A stretch of DNA of 64,000 nucleotides from Luteimonas galliterrae (GCF_023374055.1 NZ_JAMBEP010000002.1:372001-436000), one strand, 5' to 3'. Positions 19,201-28,308 are shown, counted from the first letter of the stretch. Numbers and translations are program-made. The notes: generated by a model from the letters alone, not told the origin.

Positions 19201-21639
19201 TCAGAACTTCAGGCTGACCTCCATGCCGTAAGTGCGCGGCTCGGTGATGCGCGCGCCGACGGTGCCGAGCACGGTCTTGCCGTAGGTGCCCAGCGAATTG
19301 ATGTACTGGTTGTCGCCCAGGTTGTTGCCGTAGATGGCCCAACCCCAGCGGCCCTGCGCCGACGTCCAGGCGATGCGGGCGTCGGTGAGGTTCTGCGCCT
19401 CGCCCAGGTCCAGCGCCGGGCTGACGCCGCAGGCACCCTGCGACACCGATTCGTCGTTGCAGCGGGTCTTGCCGCGATAGGCATGGCGCAACACGAACCG
19501 CACGTCGCCGTTGTCGCCCAGGTTCCACAAGTAGTCGATGCCGGCGGCGAAAGACCAGTGCGGCGTGCCGGTCGGCTCGCCGGCCAGGTCCACGCCCTGC
19601 GGGTTGACGTATTCCTTGTAGGTGGAATCGATGTACTCGGCGTTGAAATCCAGACCCAGGCCTTCGGTAGCCTGCCAGCGCGCATCGAAATCCAGGCCCC
19701 AGGCTTCCAGGTCGGAAGTGTCGACCACGAAACGCGGAATCTCGGTGGTCATGTCCAGCACCACCGCCTGGCGGTTGTCGTACACGTAATAGAACGCCGA
19801 AGCGTTGAACGACAGCCTGTAGTCCGGCAGCGCTTTCTTGATGCCGGTTTCGAAGTTCCACACTTCCTCGTTCTCGAACTCGCTGCCGATCTGCAGCGAG
19901 TTGAAGCCGCCGGCCTTGTAGCCCTTGGCCAGCGAAGCGAAGCCCATCGTGTTGTCGTCGAAATGGTAATCGGCGACCAGGCGCGGGCTGAAGTCGTTCC
20001 AGGACTGCGAAGCGCTGTTCTTGATGCCCTTGTTCAGCAGGGCCGGCGGATCGATGAAGGCGACATCGAAAACGAACTGCTCGCGCGGGAGTCCGATCGC
20101 GTCGAAGAAGCCGAGGAACTGCAACTGATCCAGCGCGAGGTCGAGCGACGGCGCATAGCGCAAGCTGTTGAACCAGGTGAAATCCTTCTCGTCGCGGGTG
20201 AAACGTCCGCCCAGCGTCAGGTTGAACTTGTCGTTGACGTGCCAGATCACGTCGCCGTATACCGCGTAAGCCTTGGTATCCAGCGTGTTGCGGAATGCCT
20301 CGTTCCAGCGATGTCCGCGCAGCGTCACAGGAATGCCGAAGGAGCCGGCAAGGTCGGATATGGGCCCGAACAGGCCGCCAGGCGCTTGTCCGAGATTGCT
20401 GAGGATGGTGTCGACCGCATCGGTGAACGTATTCACTTCGCTGGTCTGCTTCGCGCTTTCCTGGAAGTAGCTGGCGCCGGCAACCCAATCGATGCGATCG
20501 GTGCTGCCGGCGAACTTGAACTCCTGGTAGACGCTGTGGTTGCTCTCGGTATTGGTCGAATCGACGTACAGATTGCGGCGGTTGGTGCCGTCTTCGTCTA
20601 CCGCGCGGTTTTCGGAATCGTAATCGCGCCAGGACGTGGTGGACGTCAGGCTGCCCCATTCGAAGGCGTGATCGACGATCAGCGTGACGCCGTCGAAGCG
20701 GCGGTATTCGCGGCTGCCTTCGGCATCGTTGGAAGTCGCGATCTTGCGCGGATCCAGGTATGCCGTTTCGTCGACCGGCAACGGCGGCACGCCCGGCGCC
20801 GCAGGCAGCGAAACGATGCCCGTGGTCACCTGCGCACGCTGGTCGAGCTTCTCGTGATCCCAGCTGAGGAACAAGTGGGTCGCATCGCCGAACGTCGTCT
20901 TGAATGCCGCGCGCGTGGCCCAGTTGTCCTCGGGATTGAGGTCCTGCCCTGTGACCGAATCGCGCACCCAGCCGTCGCTATGGTTGGCCAGCGCGTTGAA
21001 GCGGAACGCGGAATCCTCGCCGGTAGGCACGTTGAGCATGCCTTCCAGATAGGCCTTGCCGTAGTTGCCCAGGCGCAGCCTGGCGCGGCCTTCGAATTCG
21101 TCGACGGGCTTGCGGGTGATGATCGAGATCGCGCCGGCGGCGGTGTTGCGGCCGAACAGCGTGCCCTGCGGGCCTTTCAGCACTTCGATGCGCTCGACGT
21201 CGGTGAACGGCAACAGCACGCCGCCGCCGCGGCCGGCATAGACGCCGTCGACGTAGACGCCGACGGCAGGATCGGTGCCGATGCCGAAATCGTCGGTTTG
21301 GATGCCGCGCAGCTGGAAGCTGGGTTGGGTCGGCTGATTGCTGTTCACCACCAGGCCGGGCACGAAGCTGTCGATGTCGCCCAGATCTTCGGCGGCGACG
21401 TCGTCGATCAGCTGGTCGGTGACGACCTGCAGCGCGATCGGCACGTCCTGCAATTCCTGTTCGCGGCTCTGCGCGGTGACGATGATGCGGTCCAGCGTGA
21501 CGGCATCGCGCGCGGCGGGATCCTGCTGCGCCGCGGCCGGTGCGGTTTGCGCCCAGGCGCTGAAGGCGAACGGCAATGCGCAGGCGCCGATCAGCGCGCG
21601 GCGCAGGCTGACGCCCAGGATATGTGGTTTCAACGACAT
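19201..21639 (-). CDS. TonB-dependent receptor
   Basis: The 812-residue outer-membrane transporter has a signal peptide ending near residue 30 (SAWAQ) and a TonB-box-like segment at about 50-56 (RIIVTAQ). A plug domain follows (DVPIALQVVTDQL, LRGIQTDDFG, VERIEVLKGPQGTLFGRNTAAGAI), then a 22-strand barrel ending YGMEVSLKF with a terminal Phe. The ATG at 21639 has AAGGGGAGA upstream. The substrate is unknown; plug and barrel resemble receptors for organic molecules as much as siderophores. It follows the cytochrome-like gene by 74 bp on the same strand, and no ECF/FecR pair adjoins it. Confidence 0.93.
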   Translation of the reverse strand: MSLKPHILGVSLRRALIGACALPFAFSAWAQTAPAAAQQDPAARDAVTLDRIIVTAQSREQELQDVPIALQVVTDQLIDDVAAEDLGDIDSFVPGLVVNSNQPTQPSFQLRGIQTDDFGIGTDPAVGVYVDGVYAGRGGGVLLPFTDVERIEVLKGPQGTLFGRNTAAGAISIITRKPVDEFEGRARLRLGNYGKAYLEGMLNVPTGEDSAFRFNALANHSDGWVRDSVTGQDLNPEDNWATRAAFKTTFGDATHLFLSWDHEKLDQRAQVTTGIVSLPAAPGVPPLPVDETAYLDPRKIATSNDAEGSREYRRFDGVTLIVDHAFEWGSLTSTTSWRDYDSENRAVDEDGTNRRNLYVDSTNTESNHSVYQEFKFAGSTDRIDWVAGASYFQESAKQTSEVNTFTDAVDTILSNLGQAPGGLFGPISDLAGSFGIPVTLRGHRWNEAFRNTLDTKAYAVYGDVIWHVNDKFNLTLGGRFTRDEKDFTWFNSLRYAPSLDLALDQLQFLGFFDAIGLPREQFVFDVAFIDPPALLNKGIKNSASQSWNDFSPRLVADYHFDDNTMGFASLAKGYKAGGFNSLQIGSEFENEEVWNFETGIKKALPDYRLSFNASAFYYVYDNRQAVVLDMTTEIPRFVVDTSDLEAWGLDFDARWQATEGLGLDFNAEYIDSTYKEYVNPQGVDLAGEPTGTPHWSFAAGIDYLWNLGDNGDVRFVLRHAYRGKTRCNDESVSQGACGVSPALDLGEAQNLTDARIAWTSAQGRWGWAIYGNNLGDNQYINSLGTYGKTVLGTVGARITEPRTYGMEVSLKF

Positions 21640-21713
21640 CGCTTTCTCCCCTTCCGTTTGCGAATGTGGTGTTCTTGCTTTTCTTCTTCTCTTCTTCTCA
21701 GTTGCGCGGCCGG

Positions 21714-22841
21714 TCAGGCATCGCAACCGCCTTCCATCGCCGCGATCCAGTCCCGGATCAGCTCGACTCCCTCGCGATGCACTACGTCGCGGCCCAGCTC
21801 CGGCATCATCACCCCAGGATCGTCGCTGTCGATGCGGTACGCCAGTATCGACTCGTCCGGCTTGCCCGGCACTATGCCGAAACGGTGGCCGCCGGTGCCG
21901 CGCCCCGCGGCGATCGGCGGCTTGCACAAACCCAGATGGCGCGGTTCGTGGTCGCCCATGTCCAGCAGCAGGCCGGAAGTATCGGCCGGCCCGTGCGCGT
22001 TGTGGCAGTGTCCGCAATTGGCGTCCAGATAGGCGCGCGCCCGATCGTCCAGGCTGGCCCGTGCTGCATCGCGCCAATCCGCATTGCGCGGCACGCCGGT
22101 CGCCGGAACGCCTGCCAGGTAGCCGATTTTCGCCAGATGCCGCAGCTGGTTCTCGCTGCCGGACGCGTAGCCGTAATCGCGGTTCAGGTGCCGCGCCTTC
22201 GGCCCGAGCGGCTGTACCAGCCGCGTGGTGTTGTTCTCGGCATGGCAGCCGGCGCACTGGTTCTGGTCGGGCACCTGGTAGTTGAAGTCTTGGCGGCTGC
22301 CGTCGTCGGCGACCAACTGAAGCGCGACGCTGTCGCCGGTGCGCGCCAACTCGGCTTCGGTCTGTTCGGCGTTCCAGACATAGGCCAGCGCGACCCAGCC
22401 TTGCGCGCGATGCACCAGCAGCCGCGTCTCGATCATGCGCACGTTGCGCAGATCCAGGCCCTCGCCGGCGTGATCGCGCGACTGATCGTAGGTGCGCGCG
22501 ACCGCGTCCTCTCCGCCGGTCGCTTTCGGGTAATAGAACGTCTTGCTGAGGATGGTGCCGACCGGGAAATCGAAACTCGCTTTCGGCTGGTATTGCGCGG
22601 CCTTGCCTTTTGGCATCCATACCGTGCGCAGCTTGTGCGCGTAATCGCTGAACAGCGGCGTGTTGAGGTCGAATGGCACGACGCCTTCGTTCAATGCAAG
22701 CTTGTCGCCGTCGCGGTATACGACGTGCCAGTCGCTGAGCTTGGCGGGATAGCCATCGGCGTGGAATGTCACGGCTGCCGGCTCTTGCTTGCAAGCAGAC
22801 AGCAAGAGAACCAGCGACACCAGCAGCCCCCATGCCGTCAT
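21714..22841 (-). CDS. Diheme c-type cytochrome-like lipoprotein (TIGR03806/SO2930 type)
   Basis: The 375-residue protein has a short lipoprotein signal (LLLSAC, Cys near residue 16) and two heme-binding motifs, CAGCH and CGHCH, the second in DANCGHCHNAHG. The segments LSDWHVVYRDGDKLALNEGVVPFDLNTPLFSDYA (in part) and PVGTILSKTFYYP match the family paired with beta-helix proteins of TIGR03805 type; the pair's function is not established to my knowledge. Periplasmic or outer-membrane redox activity is inferred from the hemes. The ATG at 22841 lies inside a GTCATTCCCGCGAAGG repeat, so the true start is uncertain. The beta-helix gene is directly upstream. Confidence 0.82.
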   Translation of the reverse strand: MTAWGLLVSLVLLLSACKQEPAAVTFHADGYPAKLSDWHVVYRDGDKLALNEGVVPFDLNTPLFSDYAHKLRTVWMPKGKAAQYQPKASFDFPVGTILSKTFYYPKATGGEDAVARTYDQSRDHAGEGLDLRNVRMIETRLLVHRAQGWVALAYVWNAEQTEAELARTGDSVALQLVADDGSRQDFNYQVPDQNQCAGCHAENNTTRLVQPLGPKARHLNRDYGYASGSENQLRHLAKIGYLAGVPATGVPRNADWRDAARASLDDRARAYLDANCGHCHNAHGPADTSGLLLDMGDHEPRHLGLCKPPIAAGRGTGGHRFGIVPGKPDESILAYRIDSDDPGVMMPELGRDVVHREGVELIRDWIAAMEGGCDA

Positions 22842-23059
22842 TCCCGCGAAGGCGGGACTGCGGAGGCCGAAGGCCGGAGCGAACATCTGCGTCAGCAGAT
22901 GGCCCGCAGGGCGAGCGAAGCGAGTAATCCAGCGACTTCGCTTTAGCCCTCTCCCGCTTGCGGGAGAGGGTTGGGCGAGGGCGCGCGGAATGACAGGTCG
23001 CTTCGTCGCGATCTGGAGAGGTCTCAAAGTCGCTGGATTCCCGCCTTCGCGGGAATGAC
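22838..23059. repeat. Composite repeat block (families R4 and R6)
   Basis: GTCATTCCCGCGAAGGCGGGA at the left and its complement near 23039-23059 enclose further palindromes. One of these is CCCTCTCCCGCTTGCGGGAGAGGG (22947-22970). The block fills the gap between the beta-helix and cytochrome-like genes and overlaps the start of the latter. Confidence 0.88.
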
Positions 23060-23089
23060 GGCCAAAAGCGGAAGTGCTGACGGTCTTGC

Positions 23090-24301
23090 TCAAGCCTGCT
23101 TCAACTCCACCGCCGGCAACTTGTCCAACGTGCATTTGAACGGCGCCGCATCCGCTTTCGGATTCTTGTTCTTGTTCGGCCCATCGGCATTGAGCACGCC
23201 GGACGCGCCTTCGATGCAGATCTGCGGGCCGCCGGCGCGCTTGGGATTGGCGTAGCCGTCCCACAGCACGTCGGGCAGACGGCCGTTCAAGCCGAACATC
23301 GCCACCTTCAGCGCCTTCAGGTCGAGCCCGTCCGGCGAATCGCCGCCGCCGGAAAAACGGTTGCCGTATACGTAAATCTTTTCCGGATAAGGATCGAAGG
23401 CCGCCGACGGCTTGTACTTGCCTTCGTATCCGGCCGAATAGTGGCTGGCGATGACCACATTGGCGGTCTTGTTGTCGGCGATGTCGTTGTCGAACACCTC
23501 GACCTCGTCGTTGGACATGATCACCACGCCCGAGCCGGCGGGCACGCTCGCCACCGCGGTGCCTTCGCGGCCGAAGTTGGCGGTGTTGTTCTTGACGATC
23601 TTGTTCTTGAACACGCGGGTCGTGTGGCCCGGCTGCGGCAAGTCCGGCATGTTGAACACCAGGATGCCGCCGGTGTTGTCGGTGGCGATGTTGTCGTACA
23701 CGTCCGCGCCGATGCAGTTCTCGATCTCGATGCCGGCCACGTTGCGCTCGGCGCGGTTGCGGCGCACCACGATGCTCTGCGACTGGCCCACGTAGATGCC
23801 CGCATCGGACGCGCCGATCACCACCGAATCCTCGATCAGCACGTTCTTGGTCTGCACCGGGTACAAACCGTAGGCGCCGTTGTCGGTATCGGGTCCGTTG
23901 GTCCATTCCACCCGCACTTTGCGGATGGCGATGTTCTCGCCTTCGTTGACCTTCAAGCCGTCGCCCTTGCTGTCTTCGATCGCCAGGTTCTCCAGCGTGA
24001 AATCGCTGGCGTTGACGATCAGGCCCTCGGCGCCGCTCTTCTGGCCCTTGAAGCTGAGCACGGTCTTGTCCATGCCGGCGCCGCGGATGGTCACGCCGTC
24101 CACGCGCAGACTCAGGCTGCGGTCGAAGGCGAAACGGCCGGCCGGGATATCGATGACGTCGCCCGGCTTGGCGTCGAGCAGGCGCTCCTGCAATTGTTTC
24201 TGAAAGCCAGCGTCCGCCACGGGCGCCGGCGCTTCGCCGCGCCCGCAGCCGGCCAGCAGCATCGCCATCGCGATACCGCTCAACGTTCCGATCCGCACCA
24301 T
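23090..24301 (-). CDS. Parallel beta-helix lipoprotein (TIGR03805 type)
   Basis: The 403-residue protein has a lipoprotein signal with Cys19 (LLAGC), an AKPGDVIDIPAGRF start to the helix and successive right-handed beta-helix rungs (ITIR, FTLENLAIEDS, NIAIRKVRVEW, VLIEDSVVIG, IVVRRNRAERN, ADVYDNIATDNTGGILVF). Such folds often bind or cleave polysaccharide, but no lyase or hydrolase residues can be assigned here. Members of this family recur as neighbours of the TIGR03806 cytochrome-like family, as in this window. A strong GGGGAGG site precedes the ATG at 24301. It is the first gene of the minus-strand set and faces the AraC-type gene. Confidence 0.85.
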   Translation of the reverse strand: MVRIGTLSGIAMAMLLAGCGRGEAPAPVADAGFQKQLQERLLDAKPGDVIDIPAGRFAFDRSLSLRVDGVTIRGAGMDKTVLSFKGQKSGAEGLIVNASDFTLENLAIEDSKGDGLKVNEGENIAIRKVRVEWTNGPDTDNGAYGLYPVQTKNVLIEDSVVIGASDAGIYVGQSQSIVVRRNRAERNVAGIEIENCIGADVYDNIATDNTGGILVFNMPDLPQPGHTTRVFKNKIVKNNTANFGREGTAVASVPAGSGVVIMSNDEVEVFDNDIADNKTANVVIASHYSAGYEGKYKPSAAFDPYPEKIYVYGNRFSGGGDSPDGLDLKALKVAMFGLNGRLPDVLWDGYANPKRAGGPQICIEGASGVLNADGPNKNKNPKADAAPFKCTLDKLPAVELKQA

Positions 24302-24333
24302 ATCCGCCTCCCCGTTCCGCCTGTCCGCGGCGC

Positions 24334-24348
24334 CATGTCACAAACATG
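24334..24348. promoter_or_regulatory. Candidate operator, inverted repeat CATGT-5 nt-ACATG
   Basis: A perfect inverted repeat CATGTCACAAACATG lies in the 97-bp region between the divergent AraC-type and beta-helix genes. It is the only clear dyad in this short region and may bind the adjacent regulator. Confidence 0.35.
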
Positions 24349-24398
24349 AAGTCTCCCGCCGTACGCACTCGCACGGAGAGGGCCGCCGCGGCATACTC

Positions 24399-25469
24399 AT
24401 GGGGGGAAAAACGGACAAATTGCGTTCGATGGCCAGCAAAGCCTCGCTCGATCCGCGGTTAACCACCGCCGACACCGCCACCAACATCCTGGCCGGCCTA
24501 TGCCTGCTGGCGGATGAGGCGGGGGTTTCCTGCGAGCCATGGCTGGCCGGACTGCCGCTGACCCGCGCCCAGATCGACGACCCCAGCGTGCGCGTCTCCT
24601 ATCGCCAGGCCAGCCGCATCGTCGAAGCGGCGCTACGCGCGATGCCGCAGCCGGACTTGGGCCTGCGATTGGGCTGCCGCCAGAACATCGGCAACTTCGG
24701 CCTGCTCGGCCTGGCCATGATGACCGCGCGGACCTTCGGCGACGCGATCGGCATCGGCCTGCAGTACGCGGGCTTGTCCGGCAGCCTGATGGACCTGGAA
24801 TTCGACACGTCCGATCCCGGCGCGATCGCGATGGTCGCGCTGCAGCGCGCGCCGGACGATCATCTGTTGCCCTTCCTGTGCGAAGAGTTGTTCGCGAGCA
24901 CGCTGATGCTGTGCCGCGGCCTGATCGGCGAAGACTTCAAGCCGCTGCGGCTGGAACTCACCTATCCCGCGCCTGCCTACGCCGAACGCTATCGCGAAGT
25001 GTTCGCTTGCCCGGTGCAGTTCGGCATGGCGCGCAACCGCGTGCTGGTCGACGCCGCTTGGGCCGGACACAGGCTGCCGACCTACAACCCTGTCAGCGCG
25101 CAACAGGCCTTGGCCTTGTGCCAGTCGCAGTTGCCGCGCGAGCGCAAACCGAGCGAGATCGTCGCCGGCGTGCGCCGGCTGGTGCGCGAACGGCTGCGCG
25201 ACAACCCCAAACTCGCGCAGATCGCCGCCGAACTGCATCTGACCGAACGCACCCTGCGCCGGCAACTGGCCGTCGCCGGCACGCATTACAAGGCGATCCA
25301 CGACGACGCCCGCAGCGAGCGCGCCCAGGACCTGCTGCACGAAGGCCGGTTGCCTATCGCGCAGATCGGCGCCGAACTGGGCTTCAAGGATGCGCGCGAA
25401 TTCCGGCGCGCGTTCAAGCGCTGGACCGGCGTGGCGCCAAGCGAAGTTCGCGAGCAGAAGACCCCGTAG
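24399..25469 (+). CDS. AraC family transcriptional regulator
   Basis: The protein has up to 356 residues. Its N-terminal half is the arabinose-operon-regulator-like domain of OruR/ArgR-type AraC proteins (VSYRQASRIVEAAL, GNFGLLGLAMMTARTFGDAI). The C-terminal two-helix AraC DNA-binding domain spans about 255-350 (LAQIAAELHLTERTLRRQL, IAQIGAELGFKDAREFRRAFKRWTGVAPSEVR). A start at 24399 or 24429 is possible, and a G-rich stretch after 24401 could be a ribosome site for the latter. It is divergent from the beta-helix/cytochrome/TonB genes and is their likely regulator by position. Its stop TAG lies inside an R5 repeat. Confidence 0.9.
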   Translation: MGGKTDKLRSMASKASLDPRLTTADTATNILAGLCLLADEAGVSCEPWLAGLPLTRAQIDDPSVRVSYRQASRIVEAALRAMPQPDLGLRLGCRQNIGNFGLLGLAMMTARTFGDAIGIGLQYAGLSGSLMDLEFDTSDPGAIAMVALQRAPDDHLLPFLCEELFASTLMLCRGLIGEDFKPLRLELTYPAPAYAERYREVFACPVQFGMARNRVLVDAAWAGHRLPTYNPVSAQQALALCQSQLPRERKPSEIVAGVRRLVRERLRDNPKLAQIAAELHLTERTLRRQLAVAGTHYKAIHDDARSERAQDLLHEGRLPIAQIGAELGFKDAREFRRAFKRWTGVAPSEVREQKTP

Positions 25470-25500
25470 CCCGGGTGGAGCGCAGCGATACCTGGGCTAC
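25466..25500. repeat. Repeat family R5, short copy (GTAGCCCGGGT...)
   Basis: GTAGCCCGGGTGGAGCGCAG followed by CGATACCTGGGCTAC forms one imperfect hairpin. It supplies the TAG stop of the AraC-type gene at 25467-25469. Confidence 0.85.
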
Positions 25501-25517
25501 GAAGACCTCCGAAGACT

Positions 25518-25901
25518 TTAGTCGAGCACCATCACCGCATCGACCTCGAACTGCGCGCCGCGCGGCAGCGCCGACACTTCGATGGTGGAACGTGCCGGAT
25601 ACGGCGCCTGGAAATACTCGGCCATCACTGCGTTGACCGCGGCGAACTGATCGAGGTCGGTCAGATAAAGGCCGACGCGCACCACATCGTCCATCGAACC
25701 GCCCGCCGCTTCGCAGACCGAACGCAGGTTGTCGAAGGCGCGGCGCGCCTGGGCCTGCACGTCGCCCTCGATCAGCAGGCCGCTGATCGGGTCGAGTGCG
25801 ACTTGGCCGGATAGGTAAACGGTATCGCCGGCGCGCACGGCTTGCGAGTACGGGCCGATGGCGGCGGGAGCTTTGGCGGTGCTGATGGGATCGCGGGGCA
25901 T
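25518..25901 (-). CDS. RidA family protein (enamine/imine deaminase)
   Basis: The 127-residue protein has the RidA/YjgF signature: GPYSQAVRAGDTVYLSGQ near the N-terminus and a C-terminal block RSTIEVSALPRGAQFEVDAV containing the conserved Arg and Glu. RidA hydrolyses reactive 2-aminoacrylate and related enamines made by PLP enzymes. The ATG at 25901 is preceded by GGAG; a longer frame to 25934 has no support. It follows spoT on the same strand, with R4 and R5 repeats between them, so co-transcription is possible but uncertain. Confidence 0.93.
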   Translation of the reverse strand: MPRDPISTAKAPAAIGPYSQAVRAGDTVYLSGQVALDPISGLLIEGDVQAQARRAFDNLRSVCEAAGGSMDDVVRVGLYLTDLDQFAAVNAVMAEYFQAPYPARSTIEVSALPRGAQFEVDAVMVLD

Positions 25902-25942
25902 GGTCACTCCGGAAAGCAGGATGCGGGAATGCATCAGGAATC

Positions 25943-26026
25943 GTCATCCCGGCGAAGGCCGGGATCCAGGCCTTCGATTGTAGCCAAGCGACGCGGGCTC
26001 TGGATCTCGGCCTTCGCCGGGATGAC
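25943..26026. repeat. Inverted repeat family R4 (GTCATCCCGGCGAAGGCCGGGATCC)
   Basis: The left arm GTCATCCCGGCGAAGGCCGG and a right arm CCTTCGCCGGGATGAC flank a 40-bp centre. Related arms occur at 22838-23059, 55176-55251 and several times in 59130-59930. Confidence 0.88.
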
Positions 26027-26055
26027 GGTTTTTGTTGAGCGACTTGATCAATCGC

Positions 26056-26131
26056 GTAGCCCGGGTAAGCGAAGCGCACCCGGGACCGAGCCGAGGCATG
26101 CGCCCGGGTGCGCTTCGCTTACCCGGGCTAC
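26056..26131. repeat. Repeat family R5, full copy
   Basis: GTAGCCCGGGTAAGCGAAGC and its complement (ending CCGGGCTAC) flank the centre. The right end supplies the TAG stop of spoT (26128-26130). A related copy is at 31739-31822. Confidence 0.9.
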
Positions 26132-28308
26132 AAGCGTTGGACGCCGTGCACCACGTTCAACCGCCGCACGCGCCGGATCACTTCCGCCAGATGCTTGCGG
26201 TCGTGCACTTCTATCGAGAAGCGAATGCCCGCAACGCTGGTATCCCGCTCCAGATACTCGACGCGATCGATATTGGACTCCGCCTGCGCGATCGCCGCGG
26301 CCACTTGCGCCAGCACGCCGGGCCGGTTTTCCACTTCGATGCGCAATGCGGCCTGGAAATCGCCGGACACCTCGCGGTCCCAGCCGATCGGCACCCAGCG
26401 TTCGGGCGACTTGCGGTAATCGACCACGTTCGGGCAATCCAAACGATGCACCACGATGCCCTTGCCGGTGGTGTGGAAACCCATGATCTCGTCGCCGGGC
26501 AACGGCAGGCAGCAATTGGCGAAACTGATCACGCCGCGTTCCTGGCCGGTGATCAGGATCTTGTCCTGCGGCAGGATCGCGCGGGCGGTGTCGAGCAGGT
26601 CGCCCGTGCCCGGCGCCTTGCGCGCGAGCGCTTGCGCCACCTGCACCGGCATGCGGTTGCCGAGCGCGATGTCGGCCAGCAGCGCTTCGAGCCGCGGATA
26701 GCGGAATTCGGCCAGATACGCGTCCAACTGCGCCGACGGCAGCCGTTCGAGCGAAGTGTTGAGATCTTCCAGCGCACGATCGAGCATGCGATGGCCCAAC
26801 TGCACCGCATCTTCGTGTTCGAGATGCTTGAGCTGATGGCGGATCGCGGTGCGCGCCTTGCCCGAGACGACGAATTCCAGCCATTGCGGATTCGGCGCCG
26901 CGGACTTGGCGGTGATCACTTCGACGCGCTGTCCGCTCACCAACTTGGTGCGCAGCGGCACCAGCTTCTTGTCGACGCGCGCGGCGACCGCGTGGTTGCC
27001 GACGTCGGTGTGCACCGCGTAGGCGAAATCCAGCGCAGTCGAGTTGCGCGGCAACGCGAGGATGTCGCCCTTGGGCGTGAACAGGTAGACCTCGTCCGGG
27101 AACAGGTCGACCTTGACGTTCTCCAGGAATTCCAGCGACGAGCCGGTGCTGCGCTGCGACTCCAGCAAACCGGCGATCCAGCTGCTGGCGCGGCTCTGCG
27201 CGCTGTTGCCGGCGCCGCCATGCTTGTACGACCAATGCGCGGCGATGCCGCGCTCGGCGATCAGGTCCATTTCCTCGGTGCGGATCTGCACTTCGATCGG
27301 CGAGCCGTAAGGACCGAACAGCACCGTATGCAGCGACTGGTAGCCGTTCGCTTTCGGTATCGCGATGAAATCGCGAAAGCGGCCGTCGAGCGGCTTGAAC
27401 ACCGAATGCACCACGCCCAGCGCGTGGTAGCAGTCCGGCACTGCCGACACCACCACTCGGAAGCCGAACACGTCCATCATCTGGTCGAAGCTCTTCTGCT
27501 CGGCGCGCATCTTGGTGTAGATGCTCCACGGCGTCTTGACCCGGCCGACCAAGCGATGCGCCAGGCCTTCCATCGCCAGGCGCTGCGCCAGCTGCGACTG
27601 GATTTTCGCCAGCGCCTCGCGCCGCACCACCGGCTGCGTGCGGATGCGTTTTTCGATGACCGCGTGCCGCCACGGATGCAGCGCGCGGAAGCCGAGGTCC
27701 TGCAATTCGGATTTGAGCAGGTTCATGCCCAGCCGCTGCGCGATCGGCGCGTAGATCTCCAGCGTTTCGCGCGCGATGCGTTCGCGCGCTTCGCCCGTCT
27801 GCGCGCCGAGCGTGCGCATGTTGTGCAGGCGGTCGGCCAGCTTGATCAGGATCACGCGTAGGTCGCGCGACATCGCCAGCAGCATCTTGCGAAAACTTTC
27901 CGCGGCGGCTTCCTGGCGGTCGCGGAAGTGCAGCTTGTCCAGCTTGGTGACGCCTTCCACCAGCTCGGCCACGGTCTCGCCGAATTCGCCGGCGATGGCT
28001 TCGCGCGACAGCGGCGTGTCTTCGATGGTGTCGTGCAGGATCGCCGCGATCAGCGTCTCGGCATCCAGCCGCTGCTCGGCCAGCACCGTGGCCGCGGCCA
28101 CGGGATGGGTGATGTAGGGCTCGCCGGATTTACGCGTTTGCCCGGCGTGCGCAGCGGCCCCTACCGCCCAGGCGCGGCGGATCAGCGCGCGCTGGTCGTC
28201 GCTGAGATAGGAAGCGGCGCTGTCCAGCGCCTGCACGTAGTCCGGTACGTCCTGCACCGACGGCGCGGGCGGCAGGGAAACGGCGTGGGCGGGCTCGGCG
28301 GGGGTCAT
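26128..28308 (-). CDS. spoT: Bifunctional (p)ppGpp synthetase/hydrolase SpoT
   Basis: This 726-residue Rel/Spo homolog has an HD hydrolase domain with LHDTIEDT (H92, D93), so hydrolysis is predicted to be active. The synthetase domain includes FRDFIAIPKANGYQSLHT and VEVQIRT-like IEVQIRTEEMD. TGS (VKVDLFPDEVYLFTPKGDI) and C-terminal ACT (GVLAQVAAAIAQAESNIDRVEY) domains follow. The ATG at 28308 was chosen by family length. Order gmk-rpoZ-spoT is as in E. coli, but the gap from rpoZ holds an R3 repeat. The last codons and stop lie at the edge of an R5 repeat. Confidence 0.95.
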   Translation of the reverse strand: MTPAEPAHAVSLPPAPSVQDVPDYVQALDSAASYLSDDQRALIRRAWAVGAAAHAGQTRKSGEPYITHPVAAATVLAEQRLDAETLIAAILHDTIEDTPLSREAIAGEFGETVAELVEGVTKLDKLHFRDRQEAAAESFRKMLLAMSRDLRVILIKLADRLHNMRTLGAQTGEARERIARETLEIYAPIAQRLGMNLLKSELQDLGFRALHPWRHAVIEKRIRTQPVVRREALAKIQSQLAQRLAMEGLAHRLVGRVKTPWSIYTKMRAEQKSFDQMMDVFGFRVVVSAVPDCYHALGVVHSVFKPLDGRFRDFIAIPKANGYQSLHTVLFGPYGSPIEVQIRTEEMDLIAERGIAAHWSYKHGGAGNSAQSRASSWIAGLLESQRSTGSSLEFLENVKVDLFPDEVYLFTPKGDILALPRNSTALDFAYAVHTDVGNHAVAARVDKKLVPLRTKLVSGQRVEVITAKSAAPNPQWLEFVVSGKARTAIRHQLKHLEHEDAVQLGHRMLDRALEDLNTSLERLPSAQLDAYLAEFRYPRLEALLADIALGNRMPVQVAQALARKAPGTGDLLDTARAILPQDKILITGQERGVISFANCCLPLPGDEIMGFHTTGKGIVVHRLDCPNVVDYRKSPERWVPIGWDREVSGDFQAALRIEVENRPGVLAQVAAAIAQAESNIDRVEYLERDTSVAGIRFSIEVHDRKHLAEVIRRVRRLNVVHGVQRL

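Noticed and set aside
19159-22032. Very long plus-strand frame opposite the TonB receptor
   Set aside because: It is the complement of a well-supported receptor gene. Its product is Arg/Ala/Val/His-rich without domains, as expected for antisense frames in GC-rich DNA.
22842-24374. Extension of the cytochrome-like frame upstream to 24374
   Set aside because: It translates the beta-helix gene in another frame and the R4/R6 repeats, giving a compositionally biased peptide without family character.
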